The notes: generated by a model not told the origin, from the letters alone. DNA of 64,000 bases from Spirodela intermedia (GCA_902729315.2 LR746281.1:2726501-2790500), one strand, 5' to 3'. Counted from the stretch's first letter, positions 50,728 through 62,540 are shown. A program made the numbers and translations.

Positions 50728-51159
50728 TCAGAAGAGACCGAAGAGGACGGAGAAGCCGAGGACGATGAGCCAGACGATGTGCACGAGAAGGAGAGCCTGG
50801 CCGGAGAGAAGGCCGCTCCCGCCATTGCCGACCTCGCAGAACCCCAGCTTCGCCACGCGGACCCCCACGCAGGCGGCGTCCGCGCAGCCGCACCAGTAGG
50901 TCACCCCGTCCACTCCGCAGACGGGGTCCGGCCGGAAGCACCGGACGGGGCACGTCGCCGCCGCCGGCGACGACGCGCAGACGGCCTGGTCCCCACCCTC
51001 CGAGGGCAATCGGATGGCCGAAACCCCCTCCCCGGAGATGGAATCCTCCGATCGAGCACCGGCGAAGAGGAGCAAGGCTACAATCAGGAACGTCAACAGG
51101 GAGAATGCCGGAGGGTGGGCCTGGCCGGCCGGCGACCCCATCGGGCGTTCCCCCCGCAT
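50728..51159 (-). CDS. secreted Kazal-domain protein
   Basis: Intronless frame of 143 residues from the ATG at 51159; the ATG at 51141 is equally possible, and one at 51225 is also in frame but gives a Gly/Val-rich extension unlike a signal peptide. From MGSPAGQ the sequence has a signal peptide (SLLTFLIVALLLFAGARS). It continues to a cysteine-rich domain beginning AVCASS and including CPVRCFRPDPVCGVDGVTYW and CGCADAACVGVRVAKLGFCE, with eight cysteines. The core is the Kazal motif PVCGVDGVTYxxxC. The C-terminal hydrophobic segment (LLLVHIVWLIVLGFSVLFGL) suggests a membrane or GPI anchor. Plant Kazal proteins of this layout (Arabidopsis At3g61980, from memory) are proposed serine-protease inhibitors of the apoplast; inhibition has rarely been shown. 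A GA microsatellite lies about 85-125 bases upstream of the chosen start. Confidence 0.85.
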   Translation of the reverse strand: MRGERPMGSPAGQAHPPAFSLLTFLIVALLLFAGARSEDSISGEGVSAIRLPSEGGDQAVCASSPAAATCPVRCFRPDPVCGVDGVTYWCGCADAACVGVRVAKLGFCEVGNGGSGLLSGQALLLVHIVWLIVLGFSVLFGLF

Positions 51160-51242
51160 CTCACCGGAGAGCACCAAACCCTCCACTCCAACACTTCCAA
51201 AGCGCCCACCACCAAATCCGACCAACGTGAGGAAGATCCAGC

Positions 51243-51286
<44 letters not shown>

Positions 51287-51746
51287 GGAGAATCCTCTGG
51301 TTGTAGGCGGGTCGGGCCGCCGGTTTTCTTGGGTTGGGAGGAGATCTCGCCCTATGATGGGGTGCCAGGTTGGATGTGGGCCCCAGCCCAGGCCTCCTAG
51401 CTGGCAGGCTCGTGCAGGATACTCGACCATCGAGATGGGCCTAGGCTTTTTACATGACCCGGAAAAATGCCCGGGCCCGGAAATCCAAGACGGGCTTGGT
51501 CGGGCCCGATCAATTTGAAACCCCATCTTAATGGCGCAGGTAAGAAAAAGCCCGAAACCAAACCCGACCCCGGCCCGACACGGTCAGCGCGAGTGAGCTC
51601 CAAAACAAGGACGTTGCTATTCTGCCCTCGGCCATTCGTGGTTGACTAATAATGCAAAGTCAAACAATTCCCATGGGCCCCGGCCAGAGGAGAGAGAGAG
51701 GGGGGGTGGGGCCGGAACAGTCTTACCATTTACGAGAGGTAATTGG
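51160..51746. other. spacer between PAP and Kazal genes
   Basis: Holds the Kazal gene leader and promoter (GA repeat at 51244-51283, GC-rich sequence to about 51600) and, at the right edge, the 3' region of the purple acid phosphatase gene. No separate gene seen. Confidence 0.45.
51244..51283. repeat. (GA)n microsatellite, about 20 units
   Basis: GA run on the plus strand (CT in the sense of the Kazal gene), within the probable Kazal leader. Confidence 0.95.
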
Positions 51747-52991
51747 TCAGATCTTCGTCCAGAGGAGCTGAGAGTCAATGGTGGAGAGACTCCGGTCGTC
51801 GAGGCGCCTCCACGTCCTGATCGTCTTGACTCCACCCCACCCCGCCGCTGACGTCTTCTCCAGGGAGACGGCGACGACCCTCGCCCTCCTCGGCCACCCG
51901 GCCTTGCCGTAGGCGTGGTACCCGAACCCGCCGCCGTAGCAGAGGTTCACCCCGGCGAGCTCGCCGCAGAAGTCGTTGATGTGGTCGTGCCCGACGAACG
52001 CCGCCTTCACGTCACCGGCGGCCACCATGGCGGCGAAGAGCCCCGAGTTCACGGCGGCGGAGGAGATGCCCTCCTGCCGGACGCCGGTGGAGTTGCCCGG
52101 CCCGAAGCTCCCAAACTCCGGCAGCGGGATGTGGAAGAAGGCCATCGCCGGCGCTGGGCCCCCGTGCTCTCGCCGGAGCTTGGCGGAGCTCTGCTGGAAC
52201 CAGAGCAGCTGGGAGGGTTTGATCCAGTCGTAGACTGAGAAATCGGAGGAGGAGTAGTCGCCGCTGTCGAGGAAGTAGAGGTTGAGGATGGACTGGTTGG
52301 CCATGGCGGAGCCTGCGGCGCCGGCGACGGATAGGTGGTAGTTGCCGAAGCCGTCGATGGGGAAGCTCAGCCCCCTGGGGTTGACCCTCGAGAGTGCCGC
52401 CGGCATGCCGGCAATGTGCTGCATGAGCCCTCTCCGGCCGAGGTTCCCTTCCTGGTCGTGGTTGCCCAGCACGGCAGCCCAGGGGATCCCCGCCGCCACC
52501 GCCGGCGCGAATGCCGCCTCCATCGACCTCGCCGAGTCGTTCGCGTCGAAGCCGAAGATGTTGTCGCCTGCTCCCGCGGCGTTGCCGCTCAGAGAAGCCA
52601 TGGAATTTGCAGAGAAGAGAAAGAAAGAGAGAGAGAGAGAGAGAGAGAGTGAGGATTTACCGGTGAAGACGATGAGGTTGGGCTTCTCGGCGAGGATGAG
52701 ACGGCGGAGGAAGGCGGTGGTGTTGAGGTCGGAGCAGCCGCGTTGCTCGGCGGGCAGCACATTCTCGCACGGAGTGGTGGCGCCGTTGGCGTAGTGCATG
52801 TCCGCCACCTGCAGGATCTTGAACTCGCCGCTCCGGCGAGCGAACCGCAGCTTCGCCACCGACGAGCCCTCGGAGACCGTCGCCAGAAGGAAGGAGCAGA
52901 GGAGGAGGAGAACCTTGAGAGAGCAAGGGGAGGAGGACAGAGATCGGAGGGGAGCCACCGGCGGCGGCGGCGCCATCTTAGAGGTCACCAT
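51747..52991 (-). CDS. purple acid phosphatase 29-like metallophosphoesterase
   Basis: Two exons, 52661-52991 and 51747-52567, encode 383 residues with a signal peptide (LKVLLLLCSFLLATVSEGSS). The metallophosphoesterase motifs are present in order: VADMHYANG (D-x-H), FTGDNIFG (G-D, formed across the intron), GNHDQEG, FFHIPLPEF and FVGHDHINDF. This is the small PAP group annotated in Arabidopsis as PAP14/PAP28/PAP29, secreted or vacuolar enzymes whose phosphatase activity is often labelled probable or inactive; I see no missing metal ligand among those motifs. The 93-bp intron (52568-52660) has GT-AG ends and a GA/CT run, but has no stop and is a multiple of three, so naive models read through it. 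The start at 52991 was chosen for the signal peptide; the in-frame ATG at 52976 is an alternative. The first exon is very GC-rich. Confidence 0.92.
   Translation of the reverse strand: MVTSKMAPPPPVAPLRSLSSSPCSLKVLLLLCSFLLATVSEGSSVAKLRFARRSGEFKILQVADMHYANGATTPCENVLPAEQRGCSDLNTTAFLRRLILAEKPNLIVFTGKSSLSLSLSLSFFLFSANSMASLSGNAAGAGDNIFGFDANDSARSMEAAFAPAVAAGIPWAAVLGNHDQEGNLGRRGLMQHIAGMPAALSRVNPRGLSFPIDGFGNYHLSVAGAAGSAMANQSILNLYFLDSGDYSSSDFSVYDWIKPSQLLWFQQSSAKLRREHGGPAPAMAFFHIPLPEFGSFGPGNSTGVRQEGISSAAVNSGLFAAMVAAGDVKAAFVGHDHINDFCGELAGVNLCYGGGFGYHAYGKAGWPRRARVVAVSLEKTSAAGWGGVKTIRTWRRLDDRSLSTIDSQLLWTKI
52625..52650. repeat. (GA)n microsatellite in the PAP intron
   Basis: GA run forming roughly a quarter of the 93-bp intron of the phosphatase gene. 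Confidence 0.9.
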
Positions 52992-54015
52992 TATCAGCTC
53001 CTGAGGATCACTACGGCGAATATACCCGCCCCACCCTTCTTGCTCGCCGGGGAAGAAGATGCCATCGAAGAAGGTGCCTTCTTTGGCCCTTGAGAAAACC
53101 TTCTCTTTCCTTATAACCCCTCGAACTTTCTTCTTATCCGGTGTGTGAACGCATGGACCATACACAATCCGTCTGAACACAAATATTTTATTGAACTGGG
53201 GAAATATACAATATAAAGTTGTTAAGGGATTAATGGATAATTTCTGAGAGAGAGAGAGAGAGTCGCTTTTAATTCCGTGACTTCTCTTCGTCCGTAGTCT
53301 TCTCCCACGCGCTTTATGTTCCTGTCGGGGAGTCCTGTTGTGGGCCTTCCCTCAGTCTGGCGTGGGCGACGGGGTTCTGCGGAGATCAGCTTTGGACGGC
53401 TGGGATTCGTTAAAGAGCCGGTCAAGTGACCCGGAAAATCTGCGCGAATCGGTCAAACATTTAATTTGTTAAACAGGGCAGTGACTAGAAGCGTACTCCA
53501 GATCTCGCCACGTGGGAAGCCATGCGTGGGGACCACATGGGCAATCACCCGAACATCTAGATTCATCACGGCTCTGCCGCTTAGATGCATTTCTTTTTAG
53601 ATAAATTTTTAATAAATAATAATAGTAATTTTAAAATACTTTCTCATGGGCTTTTTGGTCACCTTTGACTACTTTGTAGTTGCCTCACATCGATGGAGCA
53701 CTTTTCTTGAATCGTCCAGGCATCTTGGTCAACAGCGGGGGGGAGAGCAACCGGTCTCTGCCATTTTCTGATAGTTTTTTTAATTAATAACAATAAAACA
53801 ATTTCCCTTCGAATTCTTGGTCAAGTCCTCACCTTCTTATTGGTGGAGAACACGGATTCCGATCTTTTCTCGCGACTTTTTAATTAAAACAAAAATAGTA
53901 ATTTCTCTTCAGCTTTTTGGTCAAGCGGCAACCTCTTTGTTACAACCTTCCAGAACACGGTTTCTCACCTTTTTATTGGTAGAGAACACCGTTGCTGACG
54001 TTTTCTCACAACTTT

Positions 54016-54064
<49 letters not shown>

Positions 54065-54093
54065 CCAGAAAGTGCGGGGCAGAGCAGCCTCCT
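52992..54093. other. PAP promoter and OMT 3' region
   Basis: The left part is the promoter and leader of the phosphatase gene on the minus strand; a TTTATATTG word near 53208-53216 on the minus strand is a weak TATA candidate. The right part is the downstream region of the methyltransferase gene and ends in a (TAA)n microsatellite. Short related blocks around 53800-54010 (TTGGTCAAG, then TTATTGGTRGAGAACAC, then TTTTCTCRCRACTTTTTAAT) suggest a local duplication of about 130 bases. No gene seen. Confidence 0.45.
54018..54059. repeat. (TAA)n microsatellite, about 14 units
   Basis: Trinucleotide run just downstream of the methyltransferase stop codon, probably in or near its 3' untranslated region. 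Confidence 0.95.
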
Positions 54094-57000
54094 TCAACTC
54101 CAAATCTTTCTGCACATGGTAATTCCATCCCCAATCGGCACCTACAAACCACAAAAATCAGAAAAAAAGAAAAAGACCCAGAAAAATAAAATAAAATAAT
54201 ATATATATTTATATATATTTCATAAAATCATAAGCAGAGTGAGAAGAAGGAAACCAAACCCTAAGAACACAAAGGATGAGGAAGGGAATCACCATGCTGA
54301 TGTTCACCCGGCTGTCTCTGAGAATCTTACTATTGAAGTCCCTGATGCTGACTGTTTTGGGGTCGTCCACCTGCCCAGGAGGAATCGATGATGCAGAAGC
54401 TGGTCAAGAACAGGAGACCCTTTTCTTTCCACAGAGAATTCAGATGGGTTTCAGTAAAGTACCAGCGGATCGGCCACTCTTCCTTGCCACAAGACGTTAT
54501 CGATCACAATAACCCCCCCAACCTTCACCTGTACGGTGCGGATGAAATCATATTAATTTTATTATTATTATATAATGCTGAACTTTAGAATCCCACAATA
54601 TCTGGGCGAATATTTTATTCAAAAAATAAAATTGTTCAGCTTCTGGGCAGCTGAAATGAACCGATAATAAGCAAAAAGAGAGAGAAAAAAATATTGATGA
54701 TGTCGCGGTATCTATCCATTTATAGAAACTTGGGGTCAACGTCTGCTCATATGTGGGCTACACACGAGATGGTCAGATAAGAAAAGTACCAGTTCAAGTA
54801 GCATCTCAAAGTACTGATCGTAGGCTCTCTTGTTCGCGTCAAGAAACGCGAAATCATAACTAAAGCAAAAATGCGGCCAAATTAGTGAGATAATTAAAAT
54901 ACGAAAGTTACAGAAAATGCCCAAAAAGAAATTAAAAAATAAACGATCATATCCATTCATATTGGTGATTTCCATGTTATTTTAAAAAAAAACAATCAGG
55001 AGATTGATCATGAGCAGGTTATAGAGAATGAAAAAACAAAAATCTTAAAAACAACAGAGGATTCAGAAAATGCAAAAGTAGTATATGAAAAAAAGTAAGA
55101 TCTTTTTTGCATGATAAGCTTTGGAAATCCTGAGAAATCACCCAATAATGTCCATGGTTTGGAGAAATTAAAGGAAATATTCCTGGCTTTGTTCCTCTCC
55201 TCTGAACCATGGTGGTCCAAATAAGATCAGGCCATCAGAGTGGGCACATCTGATGCAATCAAGATCGAAACCAGATAGGTCAGCTAGAAATTGAATATTA
55301 AACCATTTTTTACTTGAAATGGGAATAAAATGCAGTAAAAAGGCTGGTAATGGTAATGTGTGTTCTGAACTTCAGTCCGTTGACCAACAACAACGGCAAT
55401 TATCGCCTGAGTCATAGTCATACAGTTTCCTGAGTGGGCTATACCTTCTATCTGATCTCTAGATCACCATGACTCACCCTCTCACTTTCCATCAATGTAT
55501 CATTCCAATCCTGCACCAGACACCCTCAACCAAACCCACAATGCCTACCCCCGCCTCTCTTAGTCAATCCTTCACTCTCTCCCATGATACGTCATTTTCT
55601 CACCTCTCTCTACTTATCAGAAGGCAGATAGTAGAGGAAGACGAGGGAGAGAGCCCAGAAGTGACAAATAACGAAGAAGAATTGCGGAGAAGAAGAGACA
55701 AATCATCACCTGCCACCTTTCGCACCCCTCTCCTCCCATGGGGTATCTTCTCATCATTCCTCAACTCCATCCTACGTAGTTCACCTCTCCCTTCCTCTCA
55801 TGAAAACCCATGCTTAGATGTGGCTAAAGTACCACAGGGATGACTCGGGCCAAGTGGCTTACCAGCTATAAGTCATTATATGAAGCAAAAACTCATGATA
55901 GTTGAGTGGAGAGCAGCATAAAGCAATGGTGAATATGATATTTCTCTGTTAGGAAGAATTTGCGGTGAAATTATTAATGCTTTCCTTGAACATACATACC
56001 TACAAGATTCCCCATTTTGAATCATGGCTCTTAAAGTATCAGCTGCATCTCCGTGCCTCACATCCACCTAGACCAATAGCATCAGAAGATAATTAAAAAG
56101 GATACCATATATGATGCCGCTTGAAAATTGTGTATATATTTATTTACATGCACTATGGAATATTGGTTTTATTGGCCTTATTCTTAGATTTTCCACAAAA
56201 ATGGTAAAATTCAAGTCTCGAGCGAATGAGCACTTTCTTACAGATGTTAAACTCCGTACCCTATGAACCCAAGGTAGAAGAACATGCCCAGCCAGACCCC
56301 CAATAAAAATAAGGCCATCACCTTGTGAGAGACACCGGCACGCTCATAGTATTTTTTCGCAATTTCCAGGCATCTCGCATCTTTTTCACATGCAACTAAG
56401 CGACCTGACTCAGGCAGGATCAAAGCAATGGCTAGTGATGAGTACCCCTACAAGAATGAAAGCATTGTGAATGTAAATATCATAATCCGTGAGAAACACA
56501 AAAATAAAGAAATTAACTCAAAACTGGCAGCTAGTGAATTCAAGTTTAGATGTGAGAAAATAAGCAATAGCTAAGTTGCACATCAACCGCCACCTCCTCC
56601 GTCTTCCTCATCTATGAGGATACTCCTTTTGTCTCTGCATTATGGCCAGGAGAATGTCGTTGCACAATCCAAGATAGTGACAGAACACAGGCCGTGATCA
56701 TGGGCCACAGCACATACGGACTACCTTTATTTGACAGAGCTTAATGAAAGAATGGACAATCTCAGGTTTCCACCTGAGGGTAATATTGTTTGGTGTTTAC
56801 TTGCTGGGCTGCAGGATTATGGGAATCAATGACTTCCCAACCCAAGTCAGTTACTCCACAACCTTTCACTCCTTCAATGTAGTGAACTCTGTTTGGCCAT
56901 GGATGCAGGAATGGCTGAACCAAATAGAAATGCATTTTCCTGCGTGTCAGTCTCTCGTTTTTCTCTCTTCCTCTACCTGGTTCGTCTTTATCGCCTCCTA

Positions 57001-60000
57001 TGGGTCATAAGGTGGTTTCAGTTCTAATATTAGTGACTTGCCCCGTTCTTTGTCTCACTGATTATGAATAACAGAACCCCACAGAAAAACGGGGAGAAAT
57101 ACAGAAAACTTATGCTCTTGAGGATGCCGCGAATTTATGTTCTCTTGGCATAGTATGAGGCTAAAAAACATTTCATCATATGCATTAACTGTAAGGCAGT
57201 GCCGCTGATTCATCTCTCAATATCTATGTGATTAACCGGTCAGCAGATGATTCTGACAAGATCCAAACCATGGTAAACAAGAAGAGGAAGGACAACGATG
57301 AGGACAAATAGAAGGATGAGAAGAAGAACGGATAGCAGCCGTCTCCATTTCCCTTCGCCTTCTTTTCATTATTATTCTTCTTTCCTGCCACGGGTGGCAG
57401 GACAAATAGGATGGTCTTGCTTTCCTTAATACAATAGCATCAGATTGCAAATTCATGTTTGAAGCAATATCGACGATGCAGCAAATAGTGGAGAATATCT
57501 GCTCAAATATCTGATAATCAATATGAACAGAACAGTAAGTCACAGATCCCTTCCCTTTTATGAGCCCCTGCAAGTGGCCCTTCATTAAATGCAGTTACAG
57601 AGGGCAATTCGTTAACAGGTTTTGAATGGACTTTTTTTTTTCATCCATCCTTTATCCCACAAAATGGATAAAAGGAATGGACAGTAACTGTCTCTTCTCT
57701 TCTTCAAGGCGAGAAAAAAGGAGTGCATCTGATTAAAAGTGTCTGCATTTTTCCTACAGCAGAAACAATTCTATGTATCCCCTGTTGGTCATATCATTCA
57801 AGATTGCCTGAAGAGTGATCAAAGATTATATTTATTACTGTTGTCGAGATGTACTCAATAACATGTATACCTCACAAGTTTACATATATGTCCTCATGTA
57901 CCTTTCATTTCGTGTTACATCAGTGTGTCTAGAACCTTCTAGGAATCTGGTATAAATACTAGATCCCGCTCTCCTTGTAAACAGTTTTTTGATCAATAAA
58001 GTTAGAGTCCTTCTTCCACGAGTGCTGGGCGCCTATCAGAGCTCCAGACAGTGTGTTATCTCGACTACAATTACAAAAGAAAGTTCCATGATTAAGAAAA
58101 GTGGAAGACCCCTCATAATGCGATTCGGGATAAAAGTGCACAGATAAGTGAAGATTGGATGGCCAGACCACAAAATATGTGGGCAGAGATCATTCATTTC
58201 AACATGACAGAAACCTATAAAAAGATTCAGATGAATGTTAGAAATGCTGGTAATAAAATCCTCAAGGTTGAACTCAAAATTGGTGCTTGCGATTTGGTAC
58301 AGACTTCATCTGATCAAACCCATCAGAACATCTCAGCGTTCTATGCTACTTCATCTGATCAAACCCAATTAGGGACACAGTTTTCGCACAAAGAGACGGA
58401 TTACAAGTATCATACATTTTCTAGCAACGTTCTGACACATACTTTTGGCCAAGATTCCTCTCGATAGTTGGCCATGAATAGAAACACACAAAAATCACTT
58501 GAAGCCAGCCACGCTATACCTGAGTTTGGGAAGCTGCAACAGGTTTATTAATCATCAATAGCACAGCACAGATCCCCACAGTTGAACTATATAGCCCCAA
58601 AATGGAGCATTCGTGCTGACAACAACCTCATATGTATGGTGTCCGAAATCTCTCCCCATTAGAGTTATGTGACAAGGCCACCACCACAAAAGAAAAAAAA
58701 ATCACCAATGACCAGTGGAACTACACCTATCATAACTCCTTGTCCAGTTAGCTACTACTTTCCTAAGACTACCAGAAGTGCTGATCATGAAAAAAAAAAA
58801 ATTGTGATTCAAGAACTACCTAGAGAAAATGCCACTATTAAATTATGAAGACATTCAGGAGAATTTTTTATGAAAAAAATACATTCAAACATAAATCCAA
58901 AGTAATACAAGATATAATTTTTCACATTTTACATTTAGAAAAGGAGAGATATGGGAGGATGGATGACTACATACAGTATAAACACCAACTTCAATACACT
59001 GTTGGGCTCCAAGAATCTGAACAAGCATTGAGAGAAGTTGTGCCTCATCCGGGGACACCTACAAAAAAAGTTGGATGAAGAAAGCTCAAGTTGGAAAACG
59101 TATCTGATGATTACATCCATGATTTTAAAATATCGATTATGTACAAATCAACTTAAGAAGACTTAAATCCCAAAAACTATGGAGAAATCTTAGAGAGAAA
59201 ATATGAAAGAAATTTTCAAGGTATACAATTGTAGCTATTGAAAACAATAACCTAAGTGGAATGAATTCAAAGAGTTGGACGGGAGAAGGAACCACAAGGC
59301 AATAAGAGCTCCTCTATCAAATGCTTGGTAAACGGGATTGGAGACATGACTAAACAAGTGCAACCAATGCAACCAGATACCTCCTTCCCAGATGTGCCGA
59401 TCAAACAGGCGGAACGGCAATCAGAATGGCAAGAAAGTAGGTAGAAACTGTCAAGATATGACCCAGGAATACAATAATCTGAACTGAATGGATCAGACTT
59501 GACTACAACAGGTGATAGTATGTTGCATGATATGAAGTCAGCAGATTTTAAAATAAATAAATAAAATTACTCCCAACAGGAAAAAACAGTGATCCAAAAA
59601 TAATTAATTGAAGCTTTTCTCAGCGAGTAGAACATTCAAAAACTATTACAAACTGTCCAAGAAACATAATTTTTGTTTTCTTTAAAATTTTCATATTTTA
59701 TAATGCTAAATACCGTCGTATGTATTTTGATATAACTGATGGGCCCAGCATGCATATCTCAGTGCATCATGGTTTGGGCTAGAAACAGTTGGTTGTAGGC
59801 ATAAATGGGAAAAAAGGAACCATTGCCAGCCCCAGTTTGAGTTATGGCCAAGATATTGAGTCATCTACTGAAATTAATAGCACTGACCATAAGCAGAACC
59901 TCCTCAAACGAAGACACTAGAAATTCTAATCTCATCTGCAGTAGGATAGGAAGAAACCACTAGCATATTTCGATTCTGGAGGTTCAGTTTCTACAAGAAA

Positions 60001-62103
60001 GATGGAAGACAAAATGCAAGTGTCCACAGGTGTCATGATTTGAATAAATGATACTGATCTTGTCATGGGAACCCCCATTACTCAGTATCCCTTGCTCGGA
60101 CAGGAATAGAACGGCTAACAAGATCCGCACCAAAGGAAAAAGAATATTGAATTATAACAAAGCAATGCATTCAAGATGGCAATTAGATGTCCAAAATGTG
60201 TACATGCCCGAAGACATTGTTGACCTCTTTGAATTTATGAAAGAGGTGAATAGAAGAATGATGGATGGGAGTTTTCAGTGATTTGTGCCCAGGTGCAAGC
60301 AGAAAAAAACTCCAACATTCATGCGCCCAGGAGAGTCAAGACCTAAAAGTTGCCAAAAGAAAATTTAGGGTTCAAATACACTCACATGTGGACACAAGAT
60401 AACCATTTGAGGAATTATACCAAGTAAAATCAATAGGGAAATCAAACCAATTAACAAAAATTTATGCATACTACGTTGGACTTTCATAGGTTGGGTTCAA
60501 ACTGGTTCTTGTGTACTCATAATTTAAACAACTACTAGGCCAAAAATGTAGGCTCCATGCAGTAACTCAGCCACCACTCACAGGGTCCTCCCCCCAGATT
60601 GCAAGCAACTCATCCAACAGCGATCCAGAAGCCTCTATCTCAGGACTACACTGTAGAGGATCTCCATCTTCTCCTCTAAATTAAACACCCAAAAGGCTAC
60701 TCAATCTCTGTCATTAGAAAAATCATAAGAGAAAGTCTGGTGGCAAAGAAAGGTCATAGTTGGTATCCCTGATGTTACCCCCGACAGTGTAGGATAGTCA
60801 TCAAAGGTGAGACCCCAGTGTAGGGTGACCATCAAAGGGAGACCAGACACTAGATCAGAGTACAAATGCTATGGCCATCCCAGGACAAAAGCACTGGCAT
60901 GTTGTTATTTTTCTCAGCATCTGTTCTAGATAATGAACCCATAAAAACTTCACCTGGTTTTCCAAAATTCGAAGTGATTATAGAAGTTTCTGGCATGCCG
61001 CAGGCAGTGATGCGTATGGAGAAAAAAAATAGAAATGGTGATGAAACTAGGGAAGATGAACCGGAAAATTTATAGAAAGAGCCTTGAATGGATACCAAAT
61101 TCCTGATTTTACAATCCAGTTCATTCTTAAAAACTGGATTTGGTAGTTCAAAACCCCATTTGACAGCTAATCAAAATCTATGAAGGAGGCTGGACATACA
61201 TCAGAATCTTATTTAATGTCCCCCCTTCCCTCTTGTTCACATCCACCTACCAGGCCTTCACAACTGCCACAATAACACTCTCTCACAAACCACCTTCTTT
61301 CACATTTTACAACCCTTGGGTATGGGATTCAACCAATTACTCGGGCTAACAAATGGGATAGATGGGAGGCAAAGATGCAGGCTGATACTTATGGCGGCGT
61401 CAATGATCAATGCCAGCGGTTACAACCGTACACGCCTTCGCAACTGTGGGGAAGTATACTTCCACAATGTATGCATCAACAAGAATACGCATGAAGAATC
61501 AAAGCGCCACAACTACTTCACCACGAAGAAGAAAAAAGATAAATAAAATTCTACCTACCTGCATCTGGCTCCCATGCATCGTCGCGGTCTCTTCCCTGAG
61601 CTCCCGAAGAATCTGAAGACGACTCCCAAATCCTCAGATGATTACCGGCCAAAGACGAAGATAGAAGTTGCGCAACAGTAAACATAAGGAATGAAGATGC
61701 GCACACAGCAAGCAATAACGTACAAACGGAGAAAGAAACTGCGGCCGTCGGGGTAGCGTACCGGCTGTTCGCGGACGTTGGCCATGAGGTAGCTGTACAG
61801 GGCAGGCGTGAGCCTGATCACTCGTTTCCTCGCATACTTGTCGTCCTCCACGATCAAAACTGGTGATGTACCGTCAGCGGAGACTGGAACAGAAGCAACC
61901 GCAGAGAAACCTCGACGGGAGGGCAACCTGCCGAACTGAACGTGGCTGCCCAAATAACTGACACTACTCGGCGAGAGAGGCCGCGCAGAGAGGAACGAAC
62001 GCGGGGAGACCAGGCGCAGCAGCGGCCGGAGAGAAGGCCTCGTAGAGCCCGGAGACGGGGAGCACGAGCGCAGGGAACCCGCCATTGACGGTGACGCCAC
62101 CAT
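54094..62103 (-). CDS. organellar CCoAOMT-like O-methyltransferase
   Basis: Nine exons in coding order, 61762-62103, 61559-61612, 58975-59058, 56322-56447, 56000-56067, 54790-54859, 54463-54528, 54293-54370 and 54094-54141, encode 311 residues, all GT-AG and in phase. The first 85 or so residues are Ser/Arg/Pro-rich with almost no acids: a plastid or mitochondrial transit peptide. Then RKRVIRLTPALYSYLMANVR, ELREETATMHGSQMQ, VSPDEAQLLSMLVQILGA, the SAM-binding CIEVGVYTGYSSLAIAL, ACEKDARCLEIAKKYYERAG, FAFLDANKRAYDQYF, GGVIVIDNVLWQGRVADP and PIGDGITMCRKIW. This is the family of Arabidopsis At3g61990/At3g62000, related to caffeoyl-CoA O-methyltransferase; the natural substrate is not established. 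DANK and DNVLWQG differ from the usual DADK and DNVLWHG. Introns 2 and 3 are each about 2.5 kb; the third contains LTR-like sequence. The in-frame ATG at 62085 is an alternative start. Confidence 0.92.
57780..58060 (+). mobile_element. LTR-like sequence in OMT intron 3
   Basis: The stretch has an LTR-like promoter and polyadenylation arrangement: GGTATAAATACTAG near 57949, CTTGTAAACAGTTTTTTGAT and AATAAAG near 57997. About 35 bases later comes TATCAGAGC, the core of the tRNA-Met primer-binding site used by copia elements (58035-58043). A decayed open frame follows (58159-58467). The LTR ends and any second copy were not found, so a truncated copia element or solo remnant is inferred. Confidence 0.45.
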
Positions 62104-62540
62104 TGGTCTGAATCCCTCACCCCAAGAAAAGAAGGGGATGTTCCCACGAATTTCAGAAGAAGAAGAAGGACCCGCTAATTGATCCGAAGCTCTAACCCTA
62201 CCCTTTTCTTATAAGCAGAATTTCTCCTCCCCTCCCTTCCTTCCCTCTGGCAGAGAACTTGAAAGCTTGGGATGGATGTTTAGGTCTGAACTCTTATGTA
62301 CCTCTGCTTTCTCCTGTTTGAGTTCCATCCGCTGCCTGTTCCTTTTTGTAAGCTTGGGAAAGAAGCTTGACATTTTCCTTCTGGTCAGCAGGGGCATTCT
62401 TTGCTTCTTACCTCTAACAGCTGTTTCAACCTCAAGATCCGGGCACGGGTGGCATCGCAGAGACGACGAGTCTACCAAATCGGCGTCGCAGCCACTGATC
62501 CTTGCCATGGTGGAGGTATGAAGGTAGGCGATGGCTAAAA
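62104..62540 (-). promoter_or_regulatory. OMT promoter/leader region
   Basis: Immediately upstream of the methyltransferase start codon on the minus strand, moderately GC-rich and purine/pyrimidine-biased. A 99-codon open frame (62508-62209, minus) starts MARISGCDADLVDSSSLRCH and is Lys/Arg-rich; I recognise no domain and think it is leader or chance, but an upstream exon cannot be ruled out. Confidence 0.35.

Noticed and set aside
54276-54512. Plus-strand 78-codon frame
   Set aside because: It overlaps OMT exons 7 and 8 antisense; the minus-strand exons have family motifs and splice sites.
55469-55843. 124-codon plus-strand frame
   Set aside because: Lies in an OMT intron, Ser/Pro/Leu-rich with no domain; most likely chance.
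60048-60281. 77-codon plus-strand frame in OMT intron 2
   Set aside because: No domain recognised; inside a long intron and antisense to the gene.
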